From: Pseudoalteromonas sp. Scap06
Lineage (GTDB): Bacteria > Pseudomonadota > Gammaproteobacteria > Enterobacterales > Alteromonadaceae
DNA: 64,000 bases
Direction of reading: 5' to 3'
Assembly: GCF_013394165.1 (NCBI RefSeq)
Contig: NZ_CP041330.1
Span: 372,001-436,000, forward strand
Under the pieces are notes generated by a model. The model had not been told where the DNA came from, searched no databases, and saw only the letters and a program-made list of their open reading frames with translations. This document shows positions 46,882-57,423 of this stretch, in pieces; positions within the stretch are counted from its first letter, which is position 1, and the number at the start of each line of letters is the position of its first letter. A program made the position numbers and the translations under genes.

Positions 46882-49065
46882 ATGAGCACATTAAAAGCTG
46901 ATCGCGGCTTATTCTCATACCCTAAGTATTGGGCTGAGTGTTATGGCACAGCCCCATTTTTACCAACAACACGCGAAGAAATGGACGCGCTTGGCTGGGA
47001 TAGCTGCGATATTATTATTATTAGCGGTGATGCTTATGTAGACCATCCTAGTTTTGGGATGGCCGTAATTGGCCGTGTGCTAGAAGCGCAGGGGTTTAGA
47101 GTGGGCATTATTGCTCAGCCTGATTGGAACTCTAAAGATGCCTTTATGGAATTGGGTAAGCCTAACTTATTTTTTGGTATTACAGCCGGTAACATGGATT
47201 CGATGATCAATCGTTACACCGCTGAAAAACGAATGCGCCACGATGATGCTTATACCCCGGGAAATGTTGGTGGTAAACGCCCTGACCGTGCCGTGATAAT
47301 ATACTCGCAACGTTGTCGTGAAGCCTATAAAGATGTGCCACTCGTTTTAGGGGGCATTGAAGCCAGCTTGCGTCGTATTGCTCATTACGATTATTGGCAA
47401 GAAAAAGTACGCCGTAGTGTATTGTTTGACGCTAAGGGTGATATTTTAATTTATGGTAATGCCGAACGTCCATTGGTTGAAGTAGCGCACCGTATCGCTG
47501 CGGGTGAAACCATGGATACCATACAAGATGTGAGAGGCACGGCGGTTATTCGTAAAGAGCCTTTACCCGGTTGGCGTGGTAGCGATTCAACAGCCATTGA
47601 TAAAATTGGTAAAATAGACCCTATTCCTAATCCTTATGGGGCGGATGATGCGGGTTGTGCTAAATCAGAATTTAAGCAAGCGGGCATTGATTTAAAAGCC
47701 GAAGCTGCAAAACCAATTACCATACAGCCTGCGCGCCCTAAGCCATGGGAAAAAACTTACGTTAAGTTACCCGCTTTTGAGCAGGTCAGTGTTAATAAAC
47801 CATTGTATGCCCATGCATCGCGTATTTTACACCAAGAAACCAACCCTGGTTGTGCAAGAGCGTTGTTTCAGCGTCATGGCGATCGCTCTATTTGGGTGAA
47901 TCCGCCAGCCTATCCACTTGAAACCCAAGAAATGGATGATGTGTTTGGTTTACCGTATCAGCGTATTCCGCACCCAAGTTATGGCGACGACAAAATCCCT
48001 GCTTACGATATGATTAAAACGTCGGTAAACATAATGCGTGGTTGTTTTGGCGGCTGTTCGTTCTGTTCTATTACTGAGCATGAAGGGCGAATAATTCAAA
48101 GCCGATCTCAAGAATCGATTATTGAAGAGATTGAGCAAATTAGAGATAAAGTGCCAGGCTTTACTGGGGTTATTTCTGATTTAGGCGGACCAACCGCAAA
48201 TATGTACAAACTGCGTTGTACCAGTAAAAAAGCAGAGAGTACCTGTCGCCGCTTGTCGTGTGTGTACCCTGATATTTGTAAGCATATGGATACTGACCAT
48301 ACCCCAACTATCGATTTATATAAAAAGGCGCGTGAGGTTAAAGGGATCAAAAAGATCTTAATTGCTTCAGGCGTGCGTTATGACCTTGCCGTACGTGATC
48401 CTCGTTACGTTAAAGAGCTAGTAACTCATCATGTTGGTGGATATTTAAAAATTGCACCAGAGCACACTGAAGATGGCCCATTATCTAAGATGATGAAGCC
48501 TGGTATGGGGGCTTACGATGAATTTAAAGCGCTATTTGATAAGTACTCTAAAGAAGCGGGTAAAAAGCAGTATTTAATTCCATACTTTATTTCTGCTCAC
48601 CCAGGGACTAAAGACGAAGACATGGTTAATATGGCTTTGTGGCTGAAATCGAATGACTTTAAGCTTGATCAGGTGCAAAACTTTTACCCATCACCGATGG
48701 CTAATGCGACCACCATTTATCATACTGAAATGAACTCGTTACGTAATATTAAAAATAACACAGAGCAAGTTGCGGTACCAAAAGGGGCGCGCCAGCGTCG
48801 TTTGCATAAAGCAATTTTACGTTACCATGATCCTGCCGGTTGGCCGATGATCCGCGAAGCTCTTCGTAACATGGGCAAAGCTAAACTCATTGGTAAAGGT
48901 CCAAATTGTTTAGTGCCAGAAGAAGGCAGAGATGAAAGGCAAGCCAAAGGCAGTAAAGGCAGTAAAGGCGGTCGTCCAGCGCTTACTCGTCATACTGGCT
49001 TTAGTCAGTTTAAAAAAGCCAACACTAAACCTAAGGTGGGCGGTAATCGCCAGCGCGCAAGGTAA
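46882..49065 (+). CDS. ygiQ: YgiQ family radical SAM protein
   Basis: 727 residues. N-terminal domain start [26 protein letters not shown], then [18 protein letters not shown]. Radical SAM motif in [19 protein letters not shown] (CxxxCxxC) near residue 387; the cysteine-rich [20 protein letters not shown] region and the C-terminal [24 protein letters not shown] and [18 protein letters not shown] are characteristic. Substrate unknown. The tail is basic and Gly/Lys rich ([11 protein letters not shown]). Confidence 0.94.
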   Translation: MSTLKADRGLFSYPKYWAECYGTAPFLPTTREEMDALGWDSCDIIIISGDAYVDHPSFGMAVIGRVLEAQGFRVGIIAQPDWNSKDAFMELGKPNLFFGITAGNMDSMINRYTAEKRMRHDDAYTPGNVGGKRPDRAVIIYSQRCREAYKDVPLVLGGIEASLRRIAHYDYWQEKVRRSVLFDAKGDILIYGNAERPLVEVAHRIAAGETMDTIQDVRGTAVIRKEPLPGWRGSDSTAIDKIGKIDPIPNPYGADDAGCAKSEFKQAGIDLKAEAAKPITIQPARPKPWEKTYVKLPAFEQVSVNKPLYAHASRILHQETNPGCARALFQRHGDRSIWVNPPAYPLETQEMDDVFGLPYQRIPHPSYGDDKIPAYDMIKTSVNIMRGCFGGCSFCSITEHEGRIIQSRSQESIIEEIEQIRDKVPGFTGVISDLGGPTANMYKLRCTSKKAESTCRRLSCVYPDICKHMDTDHTPTIDLYKKAREVKGIKKILIASGVRYDLAVRDPRYVKELVTHHVGGYLKIAPEHTEDGPLSKMMKPGMGAYDEFKALFDKYSKEAGKKQYLIPYFISAHPGTKDEDMVNMALWLKSNDFKLDQVQNFYPSPMANATTIYHTEMNSLRNIKNNTEQVAVPKGARQRRLHKAILRYHDPAGWPMIREALRNMGKAKLIGKGPNCLVPEEGRDERQAKGSKGSKGGRPALTRHTGFSQFKKANTKPKVGGNRQRAR

Positions 49066-49080
49066 AGTAACTATCGGCTT

Positions 49081-49118
49081 AAACAAAAACACCGCGTATT
49101 GATGCGGTGTTTTTGTTT
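49081..49118. terminator. Bidirectional intrinsic terminator
   Basis: AAACAAAAACACCGC pairs with GCGGTGTTTTTGTTT across GTATTGAT. Between converging ygiQ and mgtE. Confidence 0.87.
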
Positions 49119-49137
49119 ATAAACGTTTATAAAAAAA

Positions 49138-50496
49138 TTAAATCAATAACCAAGTTGCAGTGCCTAAAAAGGCAAATATACCAACAATATCAGTTACCGT
49201 GGTTAGTACCACACTGCCTGCAAGGGCTGGATCTATTTTCATTTTTTTAAGCAATAGTGGGATACTAGCACCCGCAATACCTGCTGCAACTAAATTCATA
49301 AACATAGCAAACGCTAAAACACCACCGAGTTTGAAATCCCATTGCCAAAGCGCAACGACACCGGCAATTAGGATAGACCAAACCATACCGTTAATCGCGC
49401 CGATAGCGAGTTCTTTTAATAATAAAAAACGTTGGTTAGTTTGGTTGATATGGCCCACCGCGATACCGCGAATAACCAAAGTTAAGGTTTGGCTGCCTGC
49501 AACCCCACCCATTGACGGGACAATGCCATTGAGCACAGCAAGAATTGGTAATATAGCTAAGGTGTTTTCAAAAAAGCTCGCCACAATTGCAGCCAGCAAT
49601 GCAGTTAGTAAGTTTACACCTAGCCAAATTGAGCGCTTTTTAGAGCTTTTTAAGACCGGCGCAAAGGTATCTTCTTCATCATCAAGACCCGCTAAGCTTA
49701 ATAAGCTATGCTCTGCATCTTCACGGATAACATCAACGATATCATCAATAGTAATACGACCAAGCAAATGCGCGTTGTCATCGACAACTGGTGCCGATAT
49801 CCAGTTATGCCGTTCAAATAGTTGCGCTACTTCGCTTTCATCCATTGAAATAGGAATAGATTCACACTCTTCATCCATCAAGTCCTGAACAATTTTTTCA
49901 GGGGGATTAGTTAATAAAGTGCTCAGCGATAAGGCGCCTAAAAAACAGTTATGTTTATCTACAACGTATAAGTCATCAGTGCCCTCAGGTAGTTCACCAC
50001 GTAAGCGTATATAGCGCAGTACAACATCTAGAGTCACATCAGGGCGAATAGTTACCGTATCGATATTCATCAAGGCGCCAGCAGAGCGCTCTTGGTAAGA
50101 TAGTGCTTGTGTTGCGCGCTCTCTATCTTGAATATCCATGGCGCTAACAACGTCTTTATATACGGTGTCTGGTAGGCTACGTAGTACTTCCCCTAAATCA
50201 TCATGGCCCATGTCTTCTGTTGCAGCAGCAATGTGCTCAGGTGCCATTTGCGCAATAATGCCCAAACGTACGTCTTCAGAGAGCTCTTCAAGTACATCAC
50301 CCTGCACATCGGGATCAACCAGTTGCCAGAGCATACGACGAATTTTATGGGGAGATGATTCTAAAAGAAGTGCGGTATCACAAGGTGCCGTTTTTGCTAG
50401 CATGCGCCTAACTTGAACAAATTGACCACTATTTAGTGACTTAGTCACCTGTTTTAGTTGTTGTAGTGGAATATCTTGTTCTAAAGCTTCAGGCAT
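49138..50496 (-). CDS. mgtE: Magnesium transporter MgtE
   Basis: 452 residues. N-terminal MgtE superhelix (LESSPHKIRRMLWQLVD, EELSEDVRLGIIAQM), a pair of CBS domains (about 140-265; LTNPPEKIVQDLMDEE, HNWISAPVVDDNAHLLGRITIDDIVDVI), and a five-helix membrane domain from about 285 containing PSMGGVAGSQTLTLVIRGIA and the terminal VVLTTVTDIVGIFAFLGTATWLL. Mg2+ (possibly Co2+) channel gated by its cytoplasmic domains. Downstream of npr, with its own promoter likely in 50497-50602. Confidence 0.95.
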   Translation of the reverse strand: MPEALEQDIPLQQLKQVTKSLNSGQFVQVRRMLAKTAPCDTALLLESSPHKIRRMLWQLVDPDVQGDVLEELSEDVRLGIIAQMAPEHIAAATEDMGHDDLGEVLRSLPDTVYKDVVSAMDIQDRERATQALSYQERSAGALMNIDTVTIRPDVTLDVVLRYIRLRGELPEGTDDLYVVDKHNCFLGALSLSTLLTNPPEKIVQDLMDEECESIPISMDESEVAQLFERHNWISAPVVDDNAHLLGRITIDDIVDVIREDAEHSLLSLAGLDDEEDTFAPVLKSSKKRSIWLGVNLLTALLAAIVASFFENTLAILPILAVLNGIVPSMGGVAGSQTLTLVIRGIAVGHINQTNQRFLLLKELAIGAINGMVWSILIAGVVALWQWDFKLGGVLAFAMFMNLVAAGIAGASIPLLLKKMKIDPALAGSVVLTTVTDIVGIFAFLGTATWLLI

Positions 50497-50602
50497 TGGC
50501 GTCCTTAATTAAATTTTATTACACGATGATGGGGTATCGCTTTATCTTACTTTATATCAGTAAACTACCTCAACCACTATTAACCTTAGCTTATGAGCAG
50601 GA

Positions 50603-50875
50603 TTACTCTTGCTCATTAAATCGTTGATCAATGAGCTCACCAATTGCATTAAGTGCAGGTTCTGCGTCAGGGCCTTCACATACTACCCTAACTTCTTTGC
50701 CTTGACTGCTTTCGAGTAGCATAAGAGCTAGTACACTGTCGCCAGCGGCTTGTTTATCGTCTTGAAATAACGTGATTGAGGCATCAAATTGCACAGAAAG
50801 CTGTGCCAGCACAGTAGCCGCTCTGGCATGCAGGCCTAATTTGTTTTTTATTAAAAATGTACTTTCTAACCGCAT
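50603..50875 (-). CDS. ptsO: Nitrogen-PTS phosphocarrier NPr
   Basis: 90 residues, HPr fold. Phosphorylated His is H16 in GLHARAATV, conserved Ser region in AAGDSVLALMLLESSQGKEV. With PtsP and PtsN forms PTS-Ntr. Last gene of the rpoN-hpf-ptsN-rapZ-npr block; starts 17 bases after the rapZ stop. Confidence 0.94.
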   Translation of the reverse strand: MRLESTFLIKNKLGLHARAATVLAQLSVQFDASITLFQDDKQAAGDSVLALMLLESSQGKEVRVVCEGPDAEPALNAIGELIDQRFNEQE

Positions 50876-50892
50876 TAATATTCTCTCAAGCT

Positions 50893-51735
50893 TTATTCTT
50901 GTTCTCGGTGGCGAATTTTCACATTAGGATGACTCATTGCAAAACTTTCACCTATAGTTTGCGCTAAGTAAACCGAGCGATGCTGACCACCGGTACAGCC
51001 AATGGCAATGGTTAAATAGCTACGGTTATTTCTTTCTAAATGAGGCAGCCATGTTTGCACGAATGTTTGAATTTGCCATGTAAACTTTTGTACTATGCTG
51101 TGACTGGCTAAGTAGTCTTTTACTGGTTGATCTAGCCCTGTAAGCGGCTTAAGTTCAGGCTCCCAATGTGGGTTTGGTAAAAAGCGAGCGTCAAATACAT
51201 AATCGGCTTCTTTAGGTATACCGTGTTTAAAGCCAAATGACTCAAAGGTAATGATCAGTTGTTTGTCTTTTTTACCGAGTATTTTTTCACGGATAGACTC
51301 AGCAAGCTGATGCACACTTAAGCCTGTGGTATCAATCATATAATCGGCACGATTAATGAGTACATCAAGGAGTTGTTTTTCTTTTTTTATTGCTAAATCA
51401 AGTGGCAGAGAATCAATAGAAAGAGGATGAAGACGGCGTGTTTCTGAAAAGCGTTTGATTAAGGTTTGATCGTCACTGTCTAAATAAAACACCGTTGGCT
51501 TAGTAAAACCAGGCAAATATTCAATGATTTCATTAAACTGTTGTTGTTCTTTAGGTAAGTTACGCACATCAACACTTACAGCTATTTTATTGTAGCTGTC
51601 GGAAACACTACGAACAAGAGAAGGTAATAAATTTAAAGGTATATTATCTACACAATAATAACCTAAATCCTCAACAACGCGTAACGCAACAGATTTACCA
51701 GAACCTGAGCGACCACTTATAATTATTAATTCCAT
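50893..51735 (-). CDS. rapZ: RNase adapter protein RapZ
   Basis: 280 residues. Walker A SGRSGSGKS at the start, DLGYYCVDNIPLNLLPSLV, SFGFKHGIPKEADYVFDARFLPNP-like block and the C-terminal AIGCTGGQHRSVYLAQTIGES. Senses glucosamine-6-phosphate and targets GlmZ to RNase E in enterobacteria. Between ptsN and npr as in E. coli. Confidence 0.96.
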   Translation of the reverse strand: MELIIISGRSGSGKSVALRVVEDLGYYCVDNIPLNLLPSLVRSVSDSYNKIAVSVDVRNLPKEQQQFNEIIEYLPGFTKPTVFYLDSDDQTLIKRFSETRRLHPLSIDSLPLDLAIKKEKQLLDVLINRADYMIDTTGLSVHQLAESIREKILGKKDKQLIITFESFGFKHGIPKEADYVFDARFLPNPHWEPELKPLTGLDQPVKDYLASHSIVQKFTWQIQTFVQTWLPHLERNNRSYLTIAIGCTGGQHRSVYLAQTIGESFAMSHPNVKIRHREQE

Positions 51736-51754
51736 TTATCACCCTTTATTATTG

Positions 51755-52207
51755 CTACGGTTGACTTACAATGATCTGGTACAGCTCATTGTCGGATTTT
51801 GCCGCCCGTAATTGCTTACAAAATTCTTTATCGTTGAGCTTTTCAGCTATAGTGGCTAAGGTTTTTAAATGCTGCTTATTGTCACCGTCGGGTACAATTA
51901 AGGCAACAAAAATGTCGACCGGTCGATTATCTATTGCATCAAAATTAATAGCCGCTTCGCTCACTAATATAAGTGCAAGAGGCTCTTGTACACCACTCAT
52001 ACGACCATGAGGAATTGCAATTCCTCGGCCTATACCTGTGCTCCCTAGTTTTTCTCTTGCTGTTAATGCATTAAGAATATCTTGTTGAGCTAAATAGGGC
52101 AGTTTATTGTGAGCCAATTCACTGATAAATTCTAAAATTCTTTTTTTACTATTAAAAAGGACCGCAGCTTTACTGCAGTCCTGACAGATAAGTGAGCTTA
52201 GTTTCAT
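51755..52207 (-). CDS. ptsN: PTS IIA-like nitrogen regulatory protein
   Basis: 150 residues from the ATG at 52207, five bases after the hpf stop. EIIA-Ntr: the active His is H67 in GIGRGIAIPHGRM, followed by DNRPVDIFVALIVPDG and HLKTLATIAEKLND. Regulates potassium uptake and stress responses according to phosphorylation. A TTG at 52225 that would overlap hpf is not preferred. Confidence 0.95.
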   Translation of the reverse strand: MKLSSLICQDCSKAAVLFNSKKRILEFISELAHNKLPYLAQQDILNALTAREKLGSTGIGRGIAIPHGRMSGVQEPLALILVSEAAINFDAIDNRPVDIFVALIVPDGDNKQHLKTLATIAEKLNDKEFCKQLRAAKSDNELYQIIVSQP

Positions 52208-52211
52208 AGTG

Positions 52212-52505
52212 TTAGTGTCGAGCAAGTTTCTCTTTGTGTTTAATTACTTGACGATCTAGCTTGTCAATCAGCGAGTCTATAGCGGCATACATATCTTGGT
52301 GTTCAGTAGAAGCAAAAATCTCAGCGCCACTAACATGAACGGTTGCTTCGGCTTTTTGGTTTAGTTTTTCTACATCGAGAATAACGTGCACATTCGTTAT
52401 GTGATCAGTGTGCCTCTGTAACTTCGAAAATTTACTATTTACGTAGTCTCTAAGCGAGTCGGTAATATCTACATGGCGACCAGTTAAATTCAGTTGCATA
52501 AACAT
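52212..52505 (-). CDS. hpf: Short-form ribosome hibernation promoting factor
   Basis: 97 residues: FMQLNLTGRHVDITDSLRDYVNSKFSKLQRHTD-like start, VHVSGAEIFASTEHQDMYAAIDSLIDKLDRQVIKHKEK. Short HPF type that forms 100S ribosomes. Twenty bases downstream of rpoN, the usual place. Confidence 0.95.
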   Translation of the reverse strand: MFMQLNLTGRHVDITDSLRDYVNSKFSKLQRHTDHITNVHVILDVEKLNQKAEATVHVSGAEIFASTEHQDMYAAIDSLIDKLDRQVIKHKEKLARH

Positions 52506-52525
52506 TTTCCTCTTTGTTGTACGCC

Positions 52526-54025
52526 TTAAATCAAACTTTTACGTTGATTTGACGGGGGAATAGCTAGAGATTCGCGATACTTTGCAATAGTTCTCCTTGC
52601 TACTTTAATTCCTTGCTCAGCCAATATATCTGCAATTTTGCTATCACTCAATGGTTTAGCTGAGTTTTCTGCAGCGATTAATTTTTTAATTAATGCGCGT
52701 ATTGCTGTTGAAGAACATTCACCACCATTTTCAGTGCTTACATGGCTGGAAAAGAAATATTTAAGCTCAAAAATACCGCGTGGTGTATGCATGTATTTTT
52801 GCGTAGTAACACGTGAAATAGTCGACTCGTGCATTTCTACCATTTCGGCTACGTCATTAAGTACCATAGGCTTCATCGCCTCAGGACCATGTTCAAAAAA
52901 GGCCTGTTGTTGCTGCACAATACAGTTGGTTACTTTAAGCAGCGTGTCGTTTCTACTCTCTAAGCTTTTTATAAACCATTTAGCTTCTTGTAAGTGTGAG
53001 CGAATGAACTGGCTATCGCCACTTGATTTGACCGTACGAGACATAGCTGCATATTGGCTGTTTACCCTAATTTTAGGCATGCTATCTGGGTTTAGTTCAA
53101 CCACCCAACGGCCTTTCACTTTTTTAACCGACACATCAGGAATAACGTACTCTGACTCTTCTCTAACGATAGTGTCTGCCGGTTTTGGGCTAAGGGTGTG
53201 AATTAACGTCATGACCTCTTTAAGCTCATCTTCTTTGAGCTTAGTTTTCTTCATTAACGTGCGATAATCACGCGCAGCCAATAAATCAATGTGATCAGTT
53301 AAGATCATTTTTGTTTCGTTTAAAAAAGGCGTGTCTTGATCAAACTGATTCAATTGAATACACAAACACTCTTGTAAACTACGCGCGGCTATTCCTACCG
53401 GATCAAATAGCTGAATACGCTTTAATACCGCTTCTATTTCATCAAGTTCAACTTCATCTTCTATGTCGTTCTCTTGATTAAAGCTCTCTAATATTTCTTC
53501 ACAGCTAAGAGTTAAAATGCCCGAATCGTCCACGGCTTCTACGATAGCAATCGCGATGGCTTCATCAGTAGGGCTAAACGGTGTCAGTTGCAATTGCCAC
53601 ATTAAATATTCATGTAGCGTTTCAGTTGAAGAGCCTTGATAAATTGATTCATCTTCAGGCATTGGTCCTGATGAAGAGGCAGGTGCTGCGCTCATGTATT
53701 CATCCCATGTAACATCCATTGCCATATCATCGCTAATGGTGTCTTTGGTCATGGCTTCGCCGCTATCTTGCTCATATTCGCTAGGTTTTTCATCAGCTGA
53801 AGCACTTAGCGTTGATTCTTCGATATCGGCTTTTTGTTCGTTTTTACCCGCAGCATCTTCACTGTAATCTTGTTCTTCAACTTCAAGCAAGGGATTGCTA
53901 TCGAGCGCTTCTTGAATTTCTTGCTGGAGATCCAATGTACTGAGTTGCAATAAGCGAATTGCTTGTTGCAACTGTGGAGTCATTGTAAGTTGCTGGCCCA
54001 TGCGCAGCTGTAATGATTGCCTCAT
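52526..54025 (-). CDS. rpoN: RNA polymerase sigma-54 factor
   Basis: 499 residues. Gln-rich N-terminal activator-interacting region ([30 protein letters not shown]), an acidic linker (about 55-130), core-binding region, helix-turn-helix and the terminal RpoN box [10 protein letters not shown] that reads the -24 element. May serve the psp promoter at 41488. Between lptB and hpf. Confidence 0.97.
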   Translation of the reverse strand: MRQSLQLRMGQQLTMTPQLQQAIRLLQLSTLDLQQEIQEALDSNPLLEVEEQDYSEDAAGKNEQKADIEESTLSASADEKPSEYEQDSGEAMTKDTISDDMAMDVTWDEYMSAAPASSSGPMPEDESIYQGSSTETLHEYLMWQLQLTPFSPTDEAIAIAIVEAVDDSGILTLSCEEILESFNQENDIEDEVELDEIEAVLKRIQLFDPVGIAARSLQECLCIQLNQFDQDTPFLNETKMILTDHIDLLAARDYRTLMKKTKLKEDELKEVMTLIHTLSPKPADTIVREESEYVIPDVSVKKVKGRWVVELNPDSMPKIRVNSQYAAMSRTVKSSGDSQFIRSHLQEAKWFIKSLESRNDTLLKVTNCIVQQQQAFFEHGPEAMKPMVLNDVAEMVEMHESTISRVTTQKYMHTPRGIFELKYFFSSHVSTENGGECSSTAIRALIKKLIAAENSAKPLSDSKIADILAEQGIKVARRTIAKYRESLAIPPSNQRKSLI

Positions 54026-54094
54026 TTATCTCTAACAATCCTTTTAAATTAGTATAATTAATATTAGCAGATGCTTAGTGTAATAACACACATA

Positions 54095-54820
54095 TTAGAG
54101 CTTGAACTGCTCGCCTAAATAAACATCGCGTACCGTTTTATCGTTTAATACATATTCTGGAGTGCCTGATGCAATTAACTCTCCATGAGAAACTATGTAG
54201 GCTTTTTCACAAACATCAAGAGTTTCGCGTACGTTGTGATCTGTGATCAATACGCCAATTCCTCGATTTTTAAGGTGTTCTATAATTTTTTTAATATCTA
54301 ATACAGAGATAGGATCAACCCCTGCAAAGGGTTCGTCTAATAGTATAAATTTAGGATTTGCTGCTAATGCTCGCGCAATTTCAACACGGCGGCGCTCACC
54401 ACCTGATAGGGCCATACCTTGGCTGTCACGAATATGTTGAATACTAAATTCATCAAGTAAATTATTTAAGGTATCTTCACGTTGCTGCTTATTAAGCTCT
54501 TTGCGTGTTTCTAAAATAGCCATTAAGTTTTGGTAGACCGTCAGCTTTCTAAAAATCGATGATTCTTGTGGTAAATATCCTATCCCTAGGCGAGCTCGGC
54601 TGTGCATTGGTAATAAAGTGATATCTTGATCATCGATTGATATTTTGCCTTTATCGCTCGGTACAAGGCCTACAATCATGTAAAAAGTCGTGGTTTTACC
54701 TGCGCCATTGGGGCCAAGTAAGCCGACAATGCTGCCAGCTTCAACCTCTAGGCCAACGTTTTTCACCACTTCACGGCCTTTATAGCTTTTCGCTAATAGC
54801 TCTGCTTTTAATGTGCTCAT
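54095..54820 (-). CDS. lptB: LPS export ABC ATPase LptB
   Basis: 241 residues. Walker [16 protein letters not shown]-loop [14 protein letters not shown], signature [15 protein letters not shown], Walker [16 protein letters not shown], switch His in [10 protein letters not shown]. Powers LPS extraction with LptFG. Overlaps lptA by 4 bases (ATGA). Two genes downstream of lptC as usual. Confidence 0.97.
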   Translation of the reverse strand: MSTLKAELLAKSYKGREVVKNVGLEVEAGSIVGLLGPNGAGKTTTFYMIVGLVPSDKGKISIDDQDITLLPMHSRARLGIGYLPQESSIFRKLTVYQNLMAILETRKELNKQQREDTLNNLLDEFSIQHIRDSQGMALSGGERRRVEIARALAANPKFILLDEPFAGVDPISVLDIKKIIEHLKNRGIGVLITDHNVRETLDVCEKAYIVSHGELIASGTPEYVLNDKTVRDVYLGEQFKL

Positions 54821-55356
54821 GGTTGGCCTTTATCGTCTTCTTTTTTGTTTTCAACAGGGACTAAAATAGTGTGTACACGGTCTGTTGAGTTTTCGTCTTT
54901 TTCTGCGCTAATTAACTGCTGCTCTATATCGTAGGTGATACTTTTAGCAGTTATTTTTTGACCTGCTTGAGCAATACTGGCTTCGCCGATTAAGGTTAAA
55001 AAACGCTGCGAAACATCGTAACGCACTTCATTCGCACTGGCGCTCATAATGGTGCCATCAGCTTGTGTTTCTTCAAAATAAGCAGGGCTGCCTGTGGCAA
55101 TTAAAAGTTGCTTATTCTCACCTAAGTCATCACGTTTATGTACTTCTAAACGGTCAGCGTTAATGCGGCGATTACCATGAATAATTTCAACATTTTTCTC
55201 AAAAATGCCCACGTTTTCTTTTAATTGACCTTCTTGTCTGTCAGCACTAATTGAAATTTGATTAGCAGCAGGAGCTTCAACGGTTTCCTCTGCATGGCTA
55301 TGAAATGCAATCAGTAATGAAGGAACAATTAGAATTTTAAATAGGTTATTGGTCAT
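54817..55356 (-). CDS. lptA: LPS transport periplasmic protein LptA
   Basis: 179 residues, signal peptide ending near [45 protein letters not shown] is the LptA/OstA jellyroll repeat, forming the periplasmic bridge. Overlaps lptC by 11 bases and lptB by 4, so translation is coupled. Confidence 0.94.
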   Translation of the reverse strand: MTNNLFKILIVPSLLIAFHSHAEETVEAPAANQISISADRQEGQLKENVGIFEKNVEIIHGNRRINADRLEVHKRDDLGENKQLLIATGSPAYFEETQADGTIMSASANEVRYDVSQRFLTLIGEASIAQAGQKITAKSITYDIEQQLISAEKDENSTDRVHTILVPVENKKEDDKGQP

Positions 55357-55900
55357 AATATAGGGTTCGCGTATGGTTAATAAGTTTAATCACTTCGGTT
55401 TTTAAATCGGCCTCAAGGCCTTTACCTGTGATTTTTAAATTAGGTCCTGTAATAACGACAGGCTGCTCTGACTGCATAGTGAGTAGTTTTATATCTACAT
55501 TGATGCTATCGGCTGTGATCGTATCGATCATGGCGTTATCGGCTAAATTTAGCGCTTTTACATTGCCCTCTAATACGAGTTGACGATCGTCGTAGAGGGT
55601 GGCCTCATCAGCGTTAATACGCCATGTTTGCTGCTCGTTGTATAACGTAAATATAGGTTTTTCAAAAAAGGTAAAACCAAGTTGTTGGTATAACTCCATT
55701 TTTACCGCAGTTACTTTGTGGCTTATTTTACCTTGCTCATTATAAGCGGTTTGTTTTAGCTCAATCGCAGTGTAATCAGGCTTAGCAATAGTTTGAGTTT
55801 GTTCATCCGCAATAATATCTACCTGAGAAAAATAAGGATACCAAAGCCAAACCATACAGCTTATGAATAAGATGCTCAGTATTATGCGAGCTACATTCAT
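55346..55900 (-). CDS. lptC: LPS export protein LptC
   Basis: 184 residues. One N-terminal membrane anchor (IILSILFISCMVWLWYPYF), then the periplasmic jellyroll with ADEQTQTIAKPDYTAIELKQTAYNEQGKISHKVTA-type start and a WRINADEATLYDDRQLVLEGNV block. Takes LPS from LptFG to LptA. Start overlaps the kdsC stop (ATGA). Confidence 0.93.
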   Translation of the reverse strand: MNVARIILSILFISCMVWLWYPYFSQVDIIADEQTQTIAKPDYTAIELKQTAYNEQGKISHKVTAVKMELYQQLGFTFFEKPIFTLYNEQQTWRINADEATLYDDRQLVLEGNVKALNLADNAMIDTITADSINVDIKLLTMQSEQPVVITGPNLKITGKGLEADLKTEVIKLINHTRTLYYDQ

Positions 55901-56448
55901 GAACTGGTTCCTTGGCTAGTAAGTGGCTTATTGTTTTCAAGCATCAGTAAATCTGTTAACTCTCTTACTGCGCCAAAGCCGCCTGGCAACTGAGTGACAT
56001 AATGCGATAAACGTTTAATCAGTGGGTGGGCGTCGTTTACGGCTACTGCAAACCCGACTTTTTCCATCACTGGCATGTCAGGGCCATCGTCACCAATGTA
56101 AGCTATTTGCTCATCGCTGAGCGCTAATTTTTGTTTTAATTCTTGATAGGCAATGAGTTTGTCTTCTTGGCCTTGGTATATATGTTGTACGGTTAAATTG
56201 CTCATACGTTGTTGAACTATTTTTGAGTGACGACCTGTGATCACGGCAACTTCAAAACCACTATTAATAAGGGCTTTAATGCCAAACCCGTCTTTAGTAT
56301 TAAATGCTTTGAGCTCTTCACCTTGGTTGCCAAGATAAATACGTCCATCAGAAAATACACCATCAATATCGCAAATTAATAATTTTATTTTTTTTGCGCG
56401 CGCTTTTGCATCATCACTTAACGGCTGATAAAGATCTTCAAACTGCAT
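55897..56448 (-). CDS. kdsC: Kdo-8-phosphate phosphatase
   Basis: 183 residues, HAD fold: LLICDIDGVFSDGRIYLGN (DxD nucleophile), NTKDGFGIKALI, VAVITGRHSKIV and YIGDDGPDMPVMEKVGFAVAV. Removes phosphate from Kdo-8-P. Directly follows kdsD with no gap. Confidence 0.96.
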   Translation of the reverse strand: MQFEDLYQPLSDDAKARAKKIKLLICDIDGVFSDGRIYLGNQGEELKAFNTKDGFGIKALINSGFEVAVITGRHSKIVQQRMSNLTVQHIYQGQEDKLIAYQELKQKLALSDEQIAYIGDDGPDMPVMEKVGFAVAVNDAHPLIKRLSHYVTQLPGGFGAVRELTDLLMLENNKPLTSQGTSS

Positions 56449-57420
56449 TTATAGCACCCCCGCTTTTAGTAAGTCTTGCATATTTAGTGCGCCAATGGGC
56501 TGATTATGCTCATTAATCACAATTAAACCATTAATACGTTTTTGTTCCATAATGTTCAGTGCTTCAGCCGCGAGTATGTCTTGTGTGGCTGTTGTACATG
56601 ACTTTGTCATCACAACATTAATTTCTGTGCTGTGTATATCAATACGTTGCTCTAAAATACGGCGTAAATCACCATCGGTAAACAACCCCGATAATTGCTG
56701 ATTACTATTTATAATAGCGGTCATGCCAAGCCCTTTGGCTGACATTTCAATTAAGGCGTCTTTAATGGTTTGCGTTTCATTAATAATAGGCGTGTGAATA
56801 CCGCTGTGCATTACATCTTTTAAGGTTAAGAGTAAGCGTTTGCCTAAACTGCCACCTGGATGCGACAGTGCAAAATCATCAGCGGTAAAACCACGGGCTT
56901 CTAATAATGCTACCGCCATAGCATCGCCCATAGCGAGTGTTGCTGTGGTACTTGCTGTTGGCGCTAAGCCTAATGAGCAGGCTTCTTGTTCAACTTTAAT
57001 ACACACATGCACATTTGCCAATGTTGCCATGGTTGACGTTTCGTTGCCTGTCATAGCAATCATTTTTGCGCCAATGCGTTTTAATACCGGAATAATATTA
57101 AGCACTTCACTGGTTTCGCCAGAGTTAGATATAAGCATAACCACATCATTTGATGTAATCATACCTAAATCGCCATGACTCGCTTCACCAGGATGTACAA
57201 AAAATGCGGGGCTACCAGTACTCGCTAAAGTGGCTGCTATTTTATTACCGATATGGCCCGACTTACCCATACCAATAACAATAATACGGCCTGAGCAGTC
57301 GTACATTAATTGGCACGCTTGATCAAAGCTTTCATTAACGTATTGTGCGATATCGCTGAGTGCTTGACGTTCTATATCAAGGACGCGCAAGCCTTGTTGA
57401 ATAAAATTTAGCGTTGCCAT
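56449..57420 (-). CDS. kdsD: Arabinose-5-phosphate isomerase
   Basis: 323 residues: SIS domain (RIIVIGMGKSGHIGNKIAATLASTGSPAFFVHPGEASHGDLGMI region, SNSGETSEVLNIIP) and two CBS domains from about residue 210. Converts ribulose-5-P to arabinose-5-P for Kdo. Three bases after yrbG. Confidence 0.96.
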   Translation of the reverse strand: MATLNFIQQGLRVLDIERQALSDIAQYVNESFDQACQLMYDCSGRIIVIGMGKSGHIGNKIAATLASTGSPAFFVHPGEASHGDLGMITSNDVVMLISNSGETSEVLNIIPVLKRIGAKMIAMTGNETSTMATLANVHVCIKVEQEACSLGLAPTASTTATLAMGDAMAVALLEARGFTADDFALSHPGGSLGKRLLLTLKDVMHSGIHTPIINETQTIKDALIEMSAKGLGMTAIINSNQQLSGLFTDGDLRRILEQRIDIHSTEINVVMTKSCTTATQDILAAEALNIMEQKRINGLIVINEHNQPIGALNMQDLLKAGVL

Positions 57421-57423
57421 GGA

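Noticed and set aside
49160..49888. 242-codon antisense frame inside mgtE
   Set aside because: It is a shadow of the mgtE membrane and CBS region; low-complexity Ser/Ile/Pro composition.
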